A stretch of DNA of 64,000 bases from Parabacteroides sp. PH5-46. GTDB taxonomy: Bacteria; Bacteroidota; Bacteroidia; Bacteroidales; Tannerellaceae. Positions 26,631-35,608 of this stretch are shown here, piece after piece. The translations under genes were made by a program, and so were the position numbers. The DNA is taken from positions 186,001 to 250,000 of the forward strand of contig NZ_JARXXA010000004.1 of the NCBI RefSeq assembly GCF_029892785.1. Reading direction: 5' to 3'. Every line of letters starts with the position of its first letter. Positions within the stretch are counted from its first letter, which is position 1. The notes under the pieces were generated by a model. The model made no database searches. It was not told the DNA's origin and worked only from the letters and a program-made list of their open reading frames with translations.

Positions 26631-29600
26631 ATGAAAAAAACCCTACTTATATTTTACGCCTGTTTTGTGGCACAGCTATCTCTCTCTTATGCCGCCAAGG
26701 TGGACATTCAAAGCAAGGTGAAGTACCTCTTCACAGCCGAGGACGGATTGTCGAGCACCAAGATCACCTGCATCACGCAAGACCTCAAAGGATACGTCTG
26801 GATAGGCACCGAAGACGGACTCAACCGCTACGACGGCTTCAACTTCGTAGTATACAAGAACAATTACGACGACACCCTCTCCATCCGGAGCAATTACATA
26901 ACAGATCTCTTCCTCGACTCACGCGAGCGCGTATGGATAGCAACTACCGAGGGCCTGAGCTACTACAACTCCACAATCGACGGCTTTATCAACGTCTCAC
27001 TCGGACAGCCCGACCACGTACTCAAGTACAATTCCTGCGCCGAAATCATGGAAGACAGCCGGGGCAACCTCTGGTTCGTCTCCTCCGGACTGGGCGTAGT
27101 GTGCTACACTCCCGATACCGACTCCAGCCGACTCATCACACCGGCCGACGGACTATGCAGCCGCAACATCGAGTCCATCCTCGAAGACACCAACGGAAAC
27201 ATCTGGTTGGCCTCCAACGACAAAGGCCTCTCCATCTATAATCCCCAGGCAAAAACCTTCGCCAACTACTCCGCACAGAACAGCCCCCTCACCGGCAACT
27301 TCATCTCAGACATGTGCCTGCTCAGCAACGGCAACATTCTGATCTCCGTCCTGCGCGGAGGCGTCGTCATATACGACAGTAAGAGCAGCCGCTTCATCTC
27401 CTACGTAGATATCTTCGACAAAACAGACACCCGCTCCATCTTCTGCGTAACAGAGAGCAGCGAAGGAGACATCCTCCTCGGCACCGAGAATAGCGGCGTC
27501 CTCATCTTCGACCCGGCTCAGCGCAAGCTATTTCCGCACCCCGTATTCAGGGAAGACTCCGAGCACATCGGCGACGCCAAGGTTCGCTGCATCTACGAGG
27601 GCTTCCACAACTACCTGTGGTTCGGCCTCAACTACAAGGGGCTCTTCTGCCTGGGTCATGAAGAGAGCGGATTCAAGTCCCTACGCAAGGTAGAGAACTA
27701 CAGCAACTCATTGAACAACCGGGCGGTAACCGACATCACCACCGACCACGACAACAAGGTATGGATAGCCACCGACGGCGGAGGGCTCAACTGCTACGAC
27801 CCCCTCACACAGCGCTTCACGCACTATACCAACAGCCTGTCCGACCCCACCTCCATCTCCGACAATGCTGTCACCTCCGTCTTCTGCGACAGTCGTAACA
27901 ACATCTGGGCCGGAACCCTTACAGGAGGCATCTGTCTCCTCAACAGGCAGACGGGCACCTTCACCCGCTACTTCGTCACTCCCGGAGGCTTACCCTCCAA
28001 TCACGTCACAGACATACAGGAAGACGCCGGCGGACGTCTCTGGGTCGGCACCTATGGCGGGGGGCTCCTGAGCTTCAATCCCGCCACGGGCGACAGCAAG
28101 GTCTACACCCGCAAGGAATATCCACAGCTGGCGAACGATTACCTCTTCCGCCTCTTCATTGATTCACACCACAGACTTTGGATCACCACCTACTACGGCC
28201 TCTCCTTCATGAACCTCGACACAGAAGAGTTCACCCTCTTCGGACGGGACGAGGGGCTCAGCAACATCTCCGTCTTCTCCGTTGCCGAAGACGCCGCAGG
28301 TACTATCTGGGTGGGCACAGCCAACGGCCTCAACAAGTACGACGACAACACCCGCCGCTTCAGCCTCAGCTATCCCGCCACCAAAGAACTTAGCTCTACC
28401 ATCAACGCCGTCGTAGCACACGACGACCACCTTTGGATGAGCACCAATCACGGCATCATCCGCTACCTGCCCGAGCGCAACGAAGTAAAGCGTTACTACT
28501 ACAACAGCGGATTACCCGCCAACGAATTCATCTCCGGATCCTATTACAAGAGTCCCTCGGGGCAAATCTTCTTCGGAGGCATCGACGGACTCAGTTTCTT
28601 CTACCCCGAAGAGATCTACAACTACGACATGACCTCCAAAGTGTACCTCACACGCCTGAAGATCAATAACAACACCGTAGAGATCCGCGAGAAAGTAGAC
28701 GGCGAAACAATCCTCAACCAAAGCATCAGCGAAACGCGCAAGATACGCCTGAAACAAAGCATGAAGAGCATCACGCTCGATTACGTCTCCATGGGCGTCT
28801 TCGATTCCTACTCCGTGGTGTACGCCTACAAGCTGGAAGGCTTCGACAAAGACTGGGTGTACGTAGACTACCGCGATCGCAACGTCACATACACCAACCT
28901 GAACCCCGGACGCTACACATTCCGCATCAAGGCTAGTAGCAATCCCGACATCTGGGGCGAAGAAACCACCGACCTCGTCATCGAGGTACTTCCCGCCCCC
29001 TGGAACTCCTGGTGGGCACGCACCTTCTACGCCCTCATGGCCCTGCTTATCGCCTTCCTCACCCTGCGGGCTGTCTATGCCCGCATACACGAGAAGAACG
29101 AACTCCGCATACAGCGCATCCAGTTACGCCAACAGGAGGAACTTAACGAGATACAAAACAAATTCTTTACAAACATCAGCCACGAATTCCGCACGCCGCT
29201 CACCCTCATCACGGGCCCCCTCGAGCGCCTTATCACGGAAAGCGACCCCGACGAGCGCCGCAAGACAGCCTGCCTCATCCTGCGCAACACCGACCGGCTA
29301 CAGCACCTAATCAACCAGATACTCGACCTCAACAAGCTGGAAGACGGCAAAATCCACCTCCACATACAGCCCATCGAGCTGGTATCCTTCGTATCCGAGT
29401 CTATCAGCACCTTTACAGAGCTGGCACGGCAGAAAAACATCTCCCTCAGCTACAAGTGGCAGCCCGACCGCATCAACATCTGGTACGATGCCGATATGCT
29501 CGACAAATGCCTCAACAATCTACTCTTCAACGCCTATAAGTTCACCCCCGAAGGAGGTAAAATACATGTAGAGGTAAAGCAAGACAAGGAACACATCAGC

Positions 29601-30713
29601 CTTACTGTTGCCGATACAGGCATCGGCATAAGCGCCGAAGACTCCAGCCGTATCTTCGACCGCTTCTACCAGAGCGAATCCGCGCAGTACAACACCGGAA
29701 CAGGCATCGGACTGCACCTCACCAAGAGCATCGTCGAGATGCACCACGGCACCCTCTCCGTCAACAGCAAAGAGCATGAGGGCACCACCTTCACCCTCAC
29801 CATCCTCCCGGGCATGGAGCATTTTGCCCCCGAAGACATCGCTGCCGAAGTCGCCGCCCCCGACCAGGCTGACGACACAGAGGAAACCACCAAATATCGT
29901 TATCACAACGACCTGCAGGGCATGAAACTCCAAACCCCTCCCAAGGCCGCCAACCCCACCCACCCGCTACTCCTGCTCGTGGAAGACGATTACGACATGC
30001 GCTACTACATCCGCCAGGAATTAGAGAATAACTACCGCATAGAAGAGGCCGTCAACGGACGCGAAGGACTTGCCAAGGCACACGAGCTAATGCCCGACAT
30101 CATACTTACCGACGTGATGATGCCCGAGATGAACGGCATCGAGTTCTGCCGACTGCTGAAGACCTCCGACGAGACGTCACACATCCCCGTTGTGATCCTC
30201 ACGGCTCAGGCCGACCTGCAACATCGCCTCGTCGGGCTCGAGACAGGTGCCGACAGCTATATCACCAAGCCGTTCAACACCGACTACCTCTCCGCCCGCC
30301 TCAGCAACCTGCTCGAAACCCGCCGCCGTCTGCGCGAGCGCTTCGAACACACGGTAGACATGGACGTGGCCGAGCTAAACCTCACCAGCAACGACGAGCG
30401 CCTCATACGCAACGTCACCGACTACGTACACGAGCGCATCGAAGATCCCGACCTCAGCGTCGAGACCATGAGCAAGGACCTCGGCCTCAGCCGTACGCAT
30501 CTCCACCGCAAGCTCAAGGCCCTCACCGGACAAACGCCCATCGAGTTCATCAAGGCCGTCAAGATGAAGCGCGCCGCCCAGCTCCTCGCCACCCGCAAAC
30601 TCACCATCTCCGAGGTGGCCTACAAGGTCGGCTACAATTCCCCTTCCTATTTCAGCAGCAGCTTCACCGCCTACTTCGGCATGTCCCCCACCGCCTATAC
30701 CGAATCCCTATAA
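26631..30713 (+). CDS. Hybrid two-component system regulator (HTCS)
   Basis: A single-chain sensor and transcription factor of about 1360 residues. In order: a signal peptide, a large periplasmic sensor of two-component propeller repeats (WIGTEDGLNRYDG, WIATDGGGLNCYDP, WVGTYGGGLLSF and others), a Y_Y_Y domain near residues 720-785, one membrane segment around residues 795-815, a histidine kinase with H851 in ISHEFRTPLT and an ATPase domain (GTGIGLHLTKSIVEMH), a receiver with D1161 in LTDVMMPEMNG, and an AraC-type DNA-binding domain at the C terminus. I prefer ATG 26631 over 26625 because of its spacing from AAAGGTGG. Such proteins usually control an adjacent susC/susD locus, which is missing here. 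The codons are strongly C-ending, unlike those of most neighbours. Confidence 0.95.
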   Translation: MKKTLLIFYACFVAQLSLSYAAKVDIQSKVKYLFTAEDGLSSTKITCITQDLKGYVWIGTEDGLNRYDGFNFVVYKNNYDDTLSIRSNYITDLFLDSRERVWIATTEGLSYYNSTIDGFINVSLGQPDHVLKYNSCAEIMEDSRGNLWFVSSGLGVVCYTPDTDSSRLITPADGLCSRNIESILEDTNGNIWLASNDKGLSIYNPQAKTFANYSAQNSPLTGNFISDMCLLSNGNILISVLRGGVVIYDSKSSRFISYVDIFDKTDTRSIFCVTESSEGDILLGTENSGVLIFDPAQRKLFPHPVFREDSEHIGDAKVRCIYEGFHNYLWFGLNYKGLFCLGHEESGFKSLRKVENYSNSLNNRAVTDITTDHDNKVWIATDGGGLNCYDPLTQRFTHYTNSLSDPTSISDNAVTSVFCDSRNNIWAGTLTGGICLLNRQTGTFTRYFVTPGGLPSNHVTDIQEDAGGRLWVGTYGGGLLSFNPATGDSKVYTRKEYPQLANDYLFRLFIDSHHRLWITTYYGLSFMNLDTEEFTLFGRDEGLSNISVFSVAEDAAGTIWVGTANGLNKYDDNTRRFSLSYPATKELSSTINAVVAHDDHLWMSTNHGIIRYLPERNEVKRYYYNSGLPANEFISGSYYKSPSGQIFFGGIDGLSFFYPEEIYNYDMTSKVYLTRLKINNNTVEIREKVDGETILNQSISETRKIRLKQSMKSITLDYVSMGVFDSYSVVYAYKLEGFDKDWVYVDYRDRNVTYTNLNPGRYTFRIKASSNPDIWGEETTDLVIEVLPAPWNSWWARTFYALMALLIAFLTLRAVYARIHEKNELRIQRIQLRQQEELNEIQNKFFTNISHEFRTPLTLITGPLERLITESDPDERRKTACLILRNTDRLQHLINQILDLNKLEDGKIHLHIQPIELVSFVSESISTFTELARQKNISLSYKWQPDRINIWYDADMLDKCLNNLLFNAYKFTPEGGKIHVEVKQDKEHISLTVADTGIGISAEDSSRIFDRFYQSESAQYNTGTGIGLHLTKSIVEMHHGTLSVNSKEHEGTTFTLTILPGMEHFAPEDIAAEVAAPDQADDTEETTKYRYHNDLQGMKLQTPPKAANPTHPLLLLVEDDYDMRYYIRQELENNYRIEEAVNGREGLAKAHELMPDIILTDVMMPEMNGIEFCRLLKTSDETSHIPVVILTAQADLQHRLVGLETGADSYITKPFNTDYLSARLSNLLETRRRLRERFEHTVDMDVAELNLTSNDERLIRNVTDYVHERIEDPDLSVETMSKDLGLSRTHLHRKLKALTGQTPIEFIKAVKMKRAAQLLATRKLTISEVAYKVGYNSPSYFSSSFTAYFGMSPTAYTESL

Positions 30714-30717
30714 ACGA

Positions 30718-30746
30718 GTAGAGACAAGGCATTGCCTTGTCTCTAC
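30718..30746. terminator. Perfect 13-bp hairpin after the HTCS gene
   Basis: GTAGAGACAAGGC and its exact complement are separated by ATT, starting 5 bases after the HTCS stop and lying between two convergent genes. There is no T-tract directly after it, so it is either a weak bidirectional terminator or a copy of a dispersed short palindrome. The stem begins with GTAGAGAC, a form often seen in repeated intergenic hairpins. Confidence 0.6.
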
Positions 30747-30775
30747 GAAGTCTGAGGTTCTATAAGTTTGGGAGT

Positions 30776-32914
30776 TTATTCGTATTCGAAATCGCCGGTG
30801 GCACTGTTGTTGGTGTCGTCCCAGTCCTTGATTTCGGTGATGTTGATGGTGGTGGTGCCGGTCTTGTTCATGGTGGCTTTCAGGGTGTAGGCCTTGCCGG
30901 CTTCGAACTTGCTGAACTTGCCGGACAGGTCGATTGTATGAGTATGTCCACCTGCCAGGTCGATAGAGATCTTGTGCGAGGCGTCCAGCGGATCTTTGGG
31001 AGCTACGATGGCATAGTTGTCGCTGCCGCCTACGGTGTAGGTGAACGGATGCGGATTGGTGCTGAAGCCTTCCAGGGTGATGGGCAGGTTCTTCAGGTCG
31101 TCGTTCGTATAGCCGTCTCCGGCGAGTAGCTCGAGGATGAATTTTGCGCTCAGGCGCGTGCCGCTGCCGAAGCTGATGGGCTGTCCCCAGGCTACATTTG
31201 TGGCGCTGAATAGGATAGAGTCTGCTGCGGGGCGAGCCACGGCAGAGGTGTACTTCAGCGTGAAGTCGTGCGCAGAGCTGCTGCTCAGGTTGCTCCAGTT
31301 CATGGGGGCGAAGCTGATAAGGTTGTTGCTGCCGTCATACGTATAGGTAGCTGTTTCGGCGCCGCTCGTCAGTACGAAGGTGCCCGGGGCAAGGGTGCTC
31401 AGGATGTCGTGGTTGCCGCTCAATAGATCTACATAGGCATTTTCGTCTACGGGGGTGGTGCTTCCCCAGTCCTCTACGGCGGTTACGTTGATCTCGGCGG
31501 GGCGTAGTGTGCTGCGGTCGAGCGTGATGGTAACTACTGTCTTTTTACCCTTCTCGGTGGTGAATCTGGCGATGCCGTTGTATACGTTGCCATTGTTCAG
31601 CGTAACGCTCAGGGGTTTGTTCATCCAGCTTCCTACGCCTATTATATAAGCAGCGTTGGCCTTGAAGCCATCGTAGCCGTCCAGGTTGATACTGGCGTTG
31701 CTGAGGTCTGCCGTGTGTCCGATTTCCAGTGCAAGCAGGAATTCGATCTGGGCGTTGATGTGGGCGAAGGTCAGGCTCAGTTTGTCGTCCGAGGCAACCG
31801 TGCCGCTGGCCTCCAACTGGTCATAGATGCCTGTCACCGGGTCGCCGTCGCCCAGCACTGCCGATGCCTGGAAGTCCGTGCCCGAGGTCAGGTCGGTACT
31901 GTAGAAGGGGCGGGGCGATGCCGTCCAGTTGCCTCCGTTCAAGGTATAGGTACGTTTGTCGAGGGCGTTGTTTGCCTTCCACAGCTTGAAACTTGTGATG
32001 GCGCCGTCTATGTTCATGTCGGTAGGCGGTATTTCTATGTGGATGGCGGTCAGTTCGGCTGTGGGGCCTCCGGTCCACGGGTTGATCATGGCGCTGATGC
32101 TAGCCATCGGCTCGCCTTTCTCTTCCTCGAGGGTGATGGTGAGGGTAACTTCCTCGCCGCTCACCAGGGCGATGCCCTGTGGCAGGGGTATCACGAAGGT
32201 CTTTCCGTCTACTTCTATGATGAAGACTACGTCACTTCCGGCGGCTGTGGGTATCAGGATGGCTGTGGGGCCTGTGGCTACGATGTCGGTGGCCTCGCCA
32301 TAGGAGGCGAATAGCTGCCCTAGCAGATCATACACAGCGCTGCCGGGTGTGCCTTTGATGGTGATCTTGGCGCCGCTGAGGTCTATCTCGCCCAGTCCGT
32401 TGCCGGCGGTGAGGTTTAGGTTTACCTTCGTCAGGCGGTGGGTGAAGCTCAGGGCTACGTCGGGAGCGTCTTTGCTCTTGCCCGTTACCTTGTCGGCTGT
32501 CATCAGGTCGATGGCTGGCAGGCTGGATTGGTTGGTCACGTTGATGCCCAGCTGTCCGTCTGAGGTTTGCATGTGGGGATAGTAGGCCAATACGTCTAGC
32601 TTGTCGCCGTTGTCGGGGTAGTAGGCGGTGTTGCTCTGGTCGGCGGGACTGAAGTTGCCCTGGGTTCCGTCGGCAGAGGCGTTGATGTACTTAAAGTTTG
32701 CCACTCCCTCGGCCACGTCGGCTGTGCCTGCGGCAAGGGCAAAGATACCGATGGCGTCGCCTTTGTGCCAGCTGTCGTTGGTGGCCTTGGTGTTGATACC
32801 GGCGGTAACCGCCAGTGCGGTCCTTCCCTCCGGCAGTGGATTGTCGGGGGTCTTTTCACAGGCCGTCAGCGCGAGGGCTGCCAGTGCGAGTGTTGCGATG
32901 TGTTTCGTCTTCAT
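30776..32914 (-). CDS. Fimbrillin-like surface lipoprotein, two tandem domain pairs
   Basis: A 712-residue lipoprotein; the signal ends with the lipobox LTAC (Cys19). The mature part begins with the fimbrillin-like pattern in which a Lys-Ala-Thr cleavage-like site (INTKAT) precedes WHKGDAIGIFAL, then YYPDNGDKLDVLAYYPH and FTHRLTKVNLNLTAG. These are typical of the BF2867-like/Mfa-like 1 fold. A second related pair of beta-sandwich domains fills residues about 300-520, and a third smaller set follows to the end. It could be a fimbrial subunit or a related surface adhesin. It is the last gene of the minus-strand surface-protein run and faces the HTCS gene tail to tail. Confidence 0.82.
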   Translation of the reverse strand: MKTKHIATLALAALALTACEKTPDNPLPEGRTALAVTAGINTKATNDSWHKGDAIGIFALAAGTADVAEGVANFKYINASADGTQGNFSPADQSNTAYYPDNGDKLDVLAYYPHMQTSDGQLGINVTNQSSLPAIDLMTADKVTGKSKDAPDVALSFTHRLTKVNLNLTAGNGLGEIDLSGAKITIKGTPGSAVYDLLGQLFASYGEATDIVATGPTAILIPTAAGSDVVFIIEVDGKTFVIPLPQGIALVSGEEVTLTITLEEEKGEPMASISAMINPWTGGPTAELTAIHIEIPPTDMNIDGAITSFKLWKANNALDKRTYTLNGGNWTASPRPFYSTDLTSGTDFQASAVLGDGDPVTGIYDQLEASGTVASDDKLSLTFAHINAQIEFLLALEIGHTADLSNASINLDGYDGFKANAAYIIGVGSWMNKPLSVTLNNGNVYNGIARFTTEKGKKTVVTITLDRSTLRPAEINVTAVEDWGSTTPVDENAYVDLLSGNHDILSTLAPGTFVLTSGAETATYTYDGSNNLISFAPMNWSNLSSSSAHDFTLKYTSAVARPAADSILFSATNVAWGQPISFGSGTRLSAKFILELLAGDGYTNDDLKNLPITLEGFSTNPHPFTYTVGGSDNYAIVAPKDPLDASHKISIDLAGGHTHTIDLSGKFSKFEAGKAYTLKATMNKTGTTTINITEIKDWDDTNNSATGDFEYE

Positions 32915-32971
32915 TTACTTCTTATTTATTTGTATTATTATCTGTATTACGGGCACGGATTTCGCAGCTCA

Positions 32972-34480
32972 TCACGGCTGCTTCACCAGCCCCGTGGTGG
33001 TCCATAGGTAGTCACACTTCTTATCAGCAGCGGCGTTGGTGTTGTATGCGCTGATCTTATCGTTCATCTCATCCACTTCGGCCTGAGCTATAATGTAGTT
33101 ACCGGCTAGATGATCTAGGCAGCCATAGATCTGACTATTGGCAGGATCATAAGAACCGAAGAGGCCGCCGTTAGCACCTGTAGCTGTCAGGCTACCGCCT
33201 TTGGTGTAGCAGGCTACCGCAATGCCACTGTATAGAACTCCGGCAATGCCGCCTACGTAATTCGCTCCCTCTACCGTACAGTTTATAGCCTGGCAGGCTA
33301 TCAGGTGGCTATTTTCGGCATATCCTACAAAAGCACCTGCATAATCGTCTATCGTTTTTATCTCGGCACCTTGAAGGGTGAGGTTCTTGATGATTGCTGA
33401 GTTAGTCTTACCAAAGAACCCCGCATAACCAGAGCTTTTGTTTACCTTGAGGCCGGTGATGGTGTGGCCACCGCCGTCAAAGATACCATCGTATTCTATC
33501 GGCGTCCAGTCAATACCGCTCAGGTCTATATCGCAGGCCAGGGTGAAGGGTTCGCTAAAGGGCGCTCCTGCGGGGGTAACATTCTTGCTCCGTTCAGCCC
33601 AGGCAAGGAAGCGTTTGCGCTCGTCTGTGGTTTCGGGGTCTTTTACGTTTTCCTCCAGGTTCATGGTGCCGCCTGATAGGCCGGAGCAGTCTATTTGGAG
33701 GTGTTGGCCCTTGTAATAGCTGCCGGGTATGGTGGGTGTGCCGGGATCGAAGGCGTGCCACTTGTCGGTGCCGCCGGGCTGTCCGTTGATGCGGAAATTC
33801 AGATTGTGTTCTTCTGCATAGCCAGCGGCGTAGAAGGTGAGGGTGCCGTTGGCATCGGCGGTGAGGGTGGGGATGGTCTTTGTCTCACCTGTTCCGTGTA
33901 TATTTATATTCTGAATGCCCCACGCGTGATTGTTTTGGTCGTAAGGCCTGAAGCTTACCCGGTCGCCGGCTCCCAAGCCGGTAAGGGTAAAGCAGGAAGA
34001 TTGATGAAAGAAGTTGTCTAACTTTATGGTGTCTTGGGGTAAGGCCTCATTATAGTAGCTGCTTAGTAGCAAGTGGTTTAGCGAGGGGTCATTCTCGCTG
34101 TACTCGTGTACATAGCAGGCAGTGACATTTATTTTTGCAGCCTCGTCGGGGGGGATGATTGTGTTGCTGAACACCCACTTTCCGCCGGAGTAGAGCGCCA
34201 TCAAATTATGATTATCTACCGGGCTGTTATCTTGACGAAAGTAGTCTACATCGATGTAGATCTTGTCGCCGTCTTCCCACCGGCCGGGGTTGTCGTTGTT
34301 CCATGAGGCGCGGGTGCCTTGGAAGTGGGGCGGGGCCTCGGGTATCAGGAGGCTGATGGCCTTTTGCTGTATGTGGGCCAGCGGGTCTGCTTCTTTACTG
34401 CACCCGGGCAGGAGCATCGCCAGTGCGATGCTTGCCAAGGTGATGAGTGTGTTGAAGTTAGTTGTCGTTGTTCTCTTCAT
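32972..34480 (-). CDS. Fimbrillin-like lipoprotein with GLUG repeats
   Basis: A 502-residue lipoprotein with lipobox LLPGC (Cys27). The N-terminal half has a fimbrillin-like beginning (TRASWNNDNPGRWEDGDKIYIDVDYF). The C-terminal 200 residues contain GLUG-type repeats: FDGGGHTITGLKVNKSSGYAGFFG, then ENSHLIACQAINCTVEGANYVGGIAG split across consecutive turns. The chain ends in a KKCDYLWTTTGLV tail also found in a paralog in this run. GLUG motifs occur in surface adhesins. Its start overlaps the end of the DUF6261-type gene by 23 bases, which suggests translational coupling. Confidence 0.8.
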   Translation of the reverse strand: MKRTTTTNFNTLITLASIALAMLLPGCSKEADPLAHIQQKAISLLIPEAPPHFQGTRASWNNDNPGRWEDGDKIYIDVDYFRQDNSPVDNHNLMALYSGGKWVFSNTIIPPDEAAKINVTACYVHEYSENDPSLNHLLLSSYYNEALPQDTIKLDNFFHQSSCFTLTGLGAGDRVSFRPYDQNNHAWGIQNINIHGTGETKTIPTLTADANGTLTFYAAGYAEEHNLNFRINGQPGGTDKWHAFDPGTPTIPGSYYKGQHLQIDCSGLSGGTMNLEENVKDPETTDERKRFLAWAERSKNVTPAGAPFSEPFTLACDIDLSGIDWTPIEYDGIFDGGGHTITGLKVNKSSGYAGFFGKTNSAIIKNLTLQGAEIKTIDDYAGAFVGYAENSHLIACQAINCTVEGANYVGGIAGVLYSGIAVACYTKGGSLTATGANGGLFGSYDPANSQIYGCLDHLAGNYIIAQAEVDEMNDKISAYNTNAAADKKCDYLWTTTGLVKQP

Positions 34481-35276
34481 GTTCTTCTATATTTTCTTGT
34501 TCTTGTTCTTGTTCTTCTTCCGGGGTGTCTTCTTCCGGATTTACTTCTTCGTTGCCGCTTCCGCCGGGGCGCAGGTGACTTATTACGCGTTTGTATTGGT
34601 CTATCTGCGCGTTCATCACTTTTATAAAATCGTCAATATCCTCGGAAGGAACGGCTATGGAATAGGCATTGATCCGTTCGATGATTTCGCGGTACATATC
34701 GTCTATTATTTTGCGCTGGTCTGTGGTAGAAATGTCTATTTGGTTTTGCGGACGCACGGCCTCGGTGTTTACGCGATCTGTCATGGCGCTGGCAAATTCG
34801 CTGTTGGCCTCCCTCAGTTGTTGCACGGCGGGTGCTATCTTCAGGATGTCGAGGTTTCGTACGGCAGCGGCGGTTCCCATATCGCGTATCAGTCCGCGCA
34901 GCTGGGCCGTTTCTTTGGTGTATTCATTGCGCGAAACGTAGCGATAGGGCGCAATGATGTCTATAAGCACGGTGTATGCCTCTCTTTCTGTTTCGAGGGA
35001 CGAGTACTTGGCTGCTTCTATCAGCCGGATAAGACGAGAGAGTAGTTCGCCTCGTTTTTTGTCTAGTTCCTTAAGTAGCTGCGTATTCGTCAGCCTCTTG
35101 TTTTGATTGATGATTTTAAATTCCTGTTCGATAGCTGCCCTGTATGGGGTCAATAGGTTTTCGATGTGCAAGGTGGCTTCGCCGGCCTGTGCCATGAGTC
35201 TTTCGGTTGTACGATGAAATTCGTAATGCGAGGCGAGTAACAGATGTGTTACGGAAAAGGTTTGAATAGTTTTCAT
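34458..35276 (-). CDS. DUF6261-type helical protein with acidic tail
   Basis: A 272-residue protein without signal peptide, mostly alpha-helical (heptad-like LLKELDKKRGELLSRLIRLI), ending in a roughly 35-residue acidic tail of Glu, Gln and Asn encoded by a GAACAA-type hexanucleotide repeat at 34494-34517. I recognise it as resembling the DUF6261 family of Bacteroidales, which has no assigned function. The start at 35276 (MKTIQTFSVTHLL) fits the family-like opening. The frame stays open 112 codons further upstream, but that stretch is six 14-codon units translated from a palindromic array and is doubtful as protein. Its presence inside a run of surface lipoproteins is unexplained. Confidence 0.75.
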   Translation of the reverse strand: MKTIQTFSVTHLLLASHYEFHRTTERLMAQAGEATLHIENLLTPYRAAIEQEFKIINQNKRLTNTQLLKELDKKRGELLSRLIRLIEAAKYSSLETEREAYTVLIDIIAPYRYVSRNEYTKETAQLRGLIRDMGTAAAVRNLDILKIAPAVQQLREANSEFASAMTDRVNTEAVRPQNQIDISTTDQRKIIDDMYREIIERINAYSIAVPSEDIDDFIKVMNAQIDQYKRVISHLRPGGSGNEEVNPEEDTPEEEQEQEQENIEEHEENNDN

Positions 35277-35340
35277 AATATTAATATTAAAATGTAAGAA
35301 AATGCGAGAGTTTTTATCATTTTGATAGCCATACCCCCCG

Positions 35341-35607
35341 TTTACCGTGGTAGACGGACAGCCGCAGCTTACCATCTTATCATTTACCGTGGTAATCGGG
35401 TCATTTTGGCCTTGCAGAGGGTAATTTACTGCGGTAAACGGTCTGTTTTTAGTAAAAAACTGTCCGTTTACCGTAATAAAGGGCCTGTTGCGACCCTGTT
35501 TTTGGTCGTTTACCACGGTAAACGAGCTGCCGCAAGCTTGCAACACCCTTTTTACCGTGGTAAACGAGGTGTCGTTATTTTGCATCACTGATATTTCTGC
35601 AGTAATT
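35341..35607. repeat. Array of palindromes with exact 42-bp period
   Basis: Cores close to TTTACCGTGGTAAAC start at 35341, 35383, 35425, 35467, 35509 and 35551, each exactly 42 bases apart. A seventh degenerate core (TTTCTGCAGTAAT) sits in register at about 35593. Cores are about 15-bp imperfect palindromes; the 27-base spacers differ from each other. Because 42 is a multiple of three the array reads in frame with the downstream DUF6261-type gene as 14-residue units with (F/I/S)T(T/V/A)VN. It is not a CRISPR: the repeats are short and degenerate and no cas gene is present. The far end abuts the stop of the next gene at 35609. Confidence 0.9.
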
Positions 35608-35608
35608 A

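Noticed and set aside
34263-35045. 260-codon plus-strand open frame
   Set aside because: Antisense to the DUF6261-type gene and its neighbour; no family resemblance and atypical composition.
35341-35607. CRISPR array (15-base repeats, 27-base spacers)
   Set aside because: The repeats are short, degenerate and palindromic, the spacers are below usual length, and no cas gene or leader is nearby.
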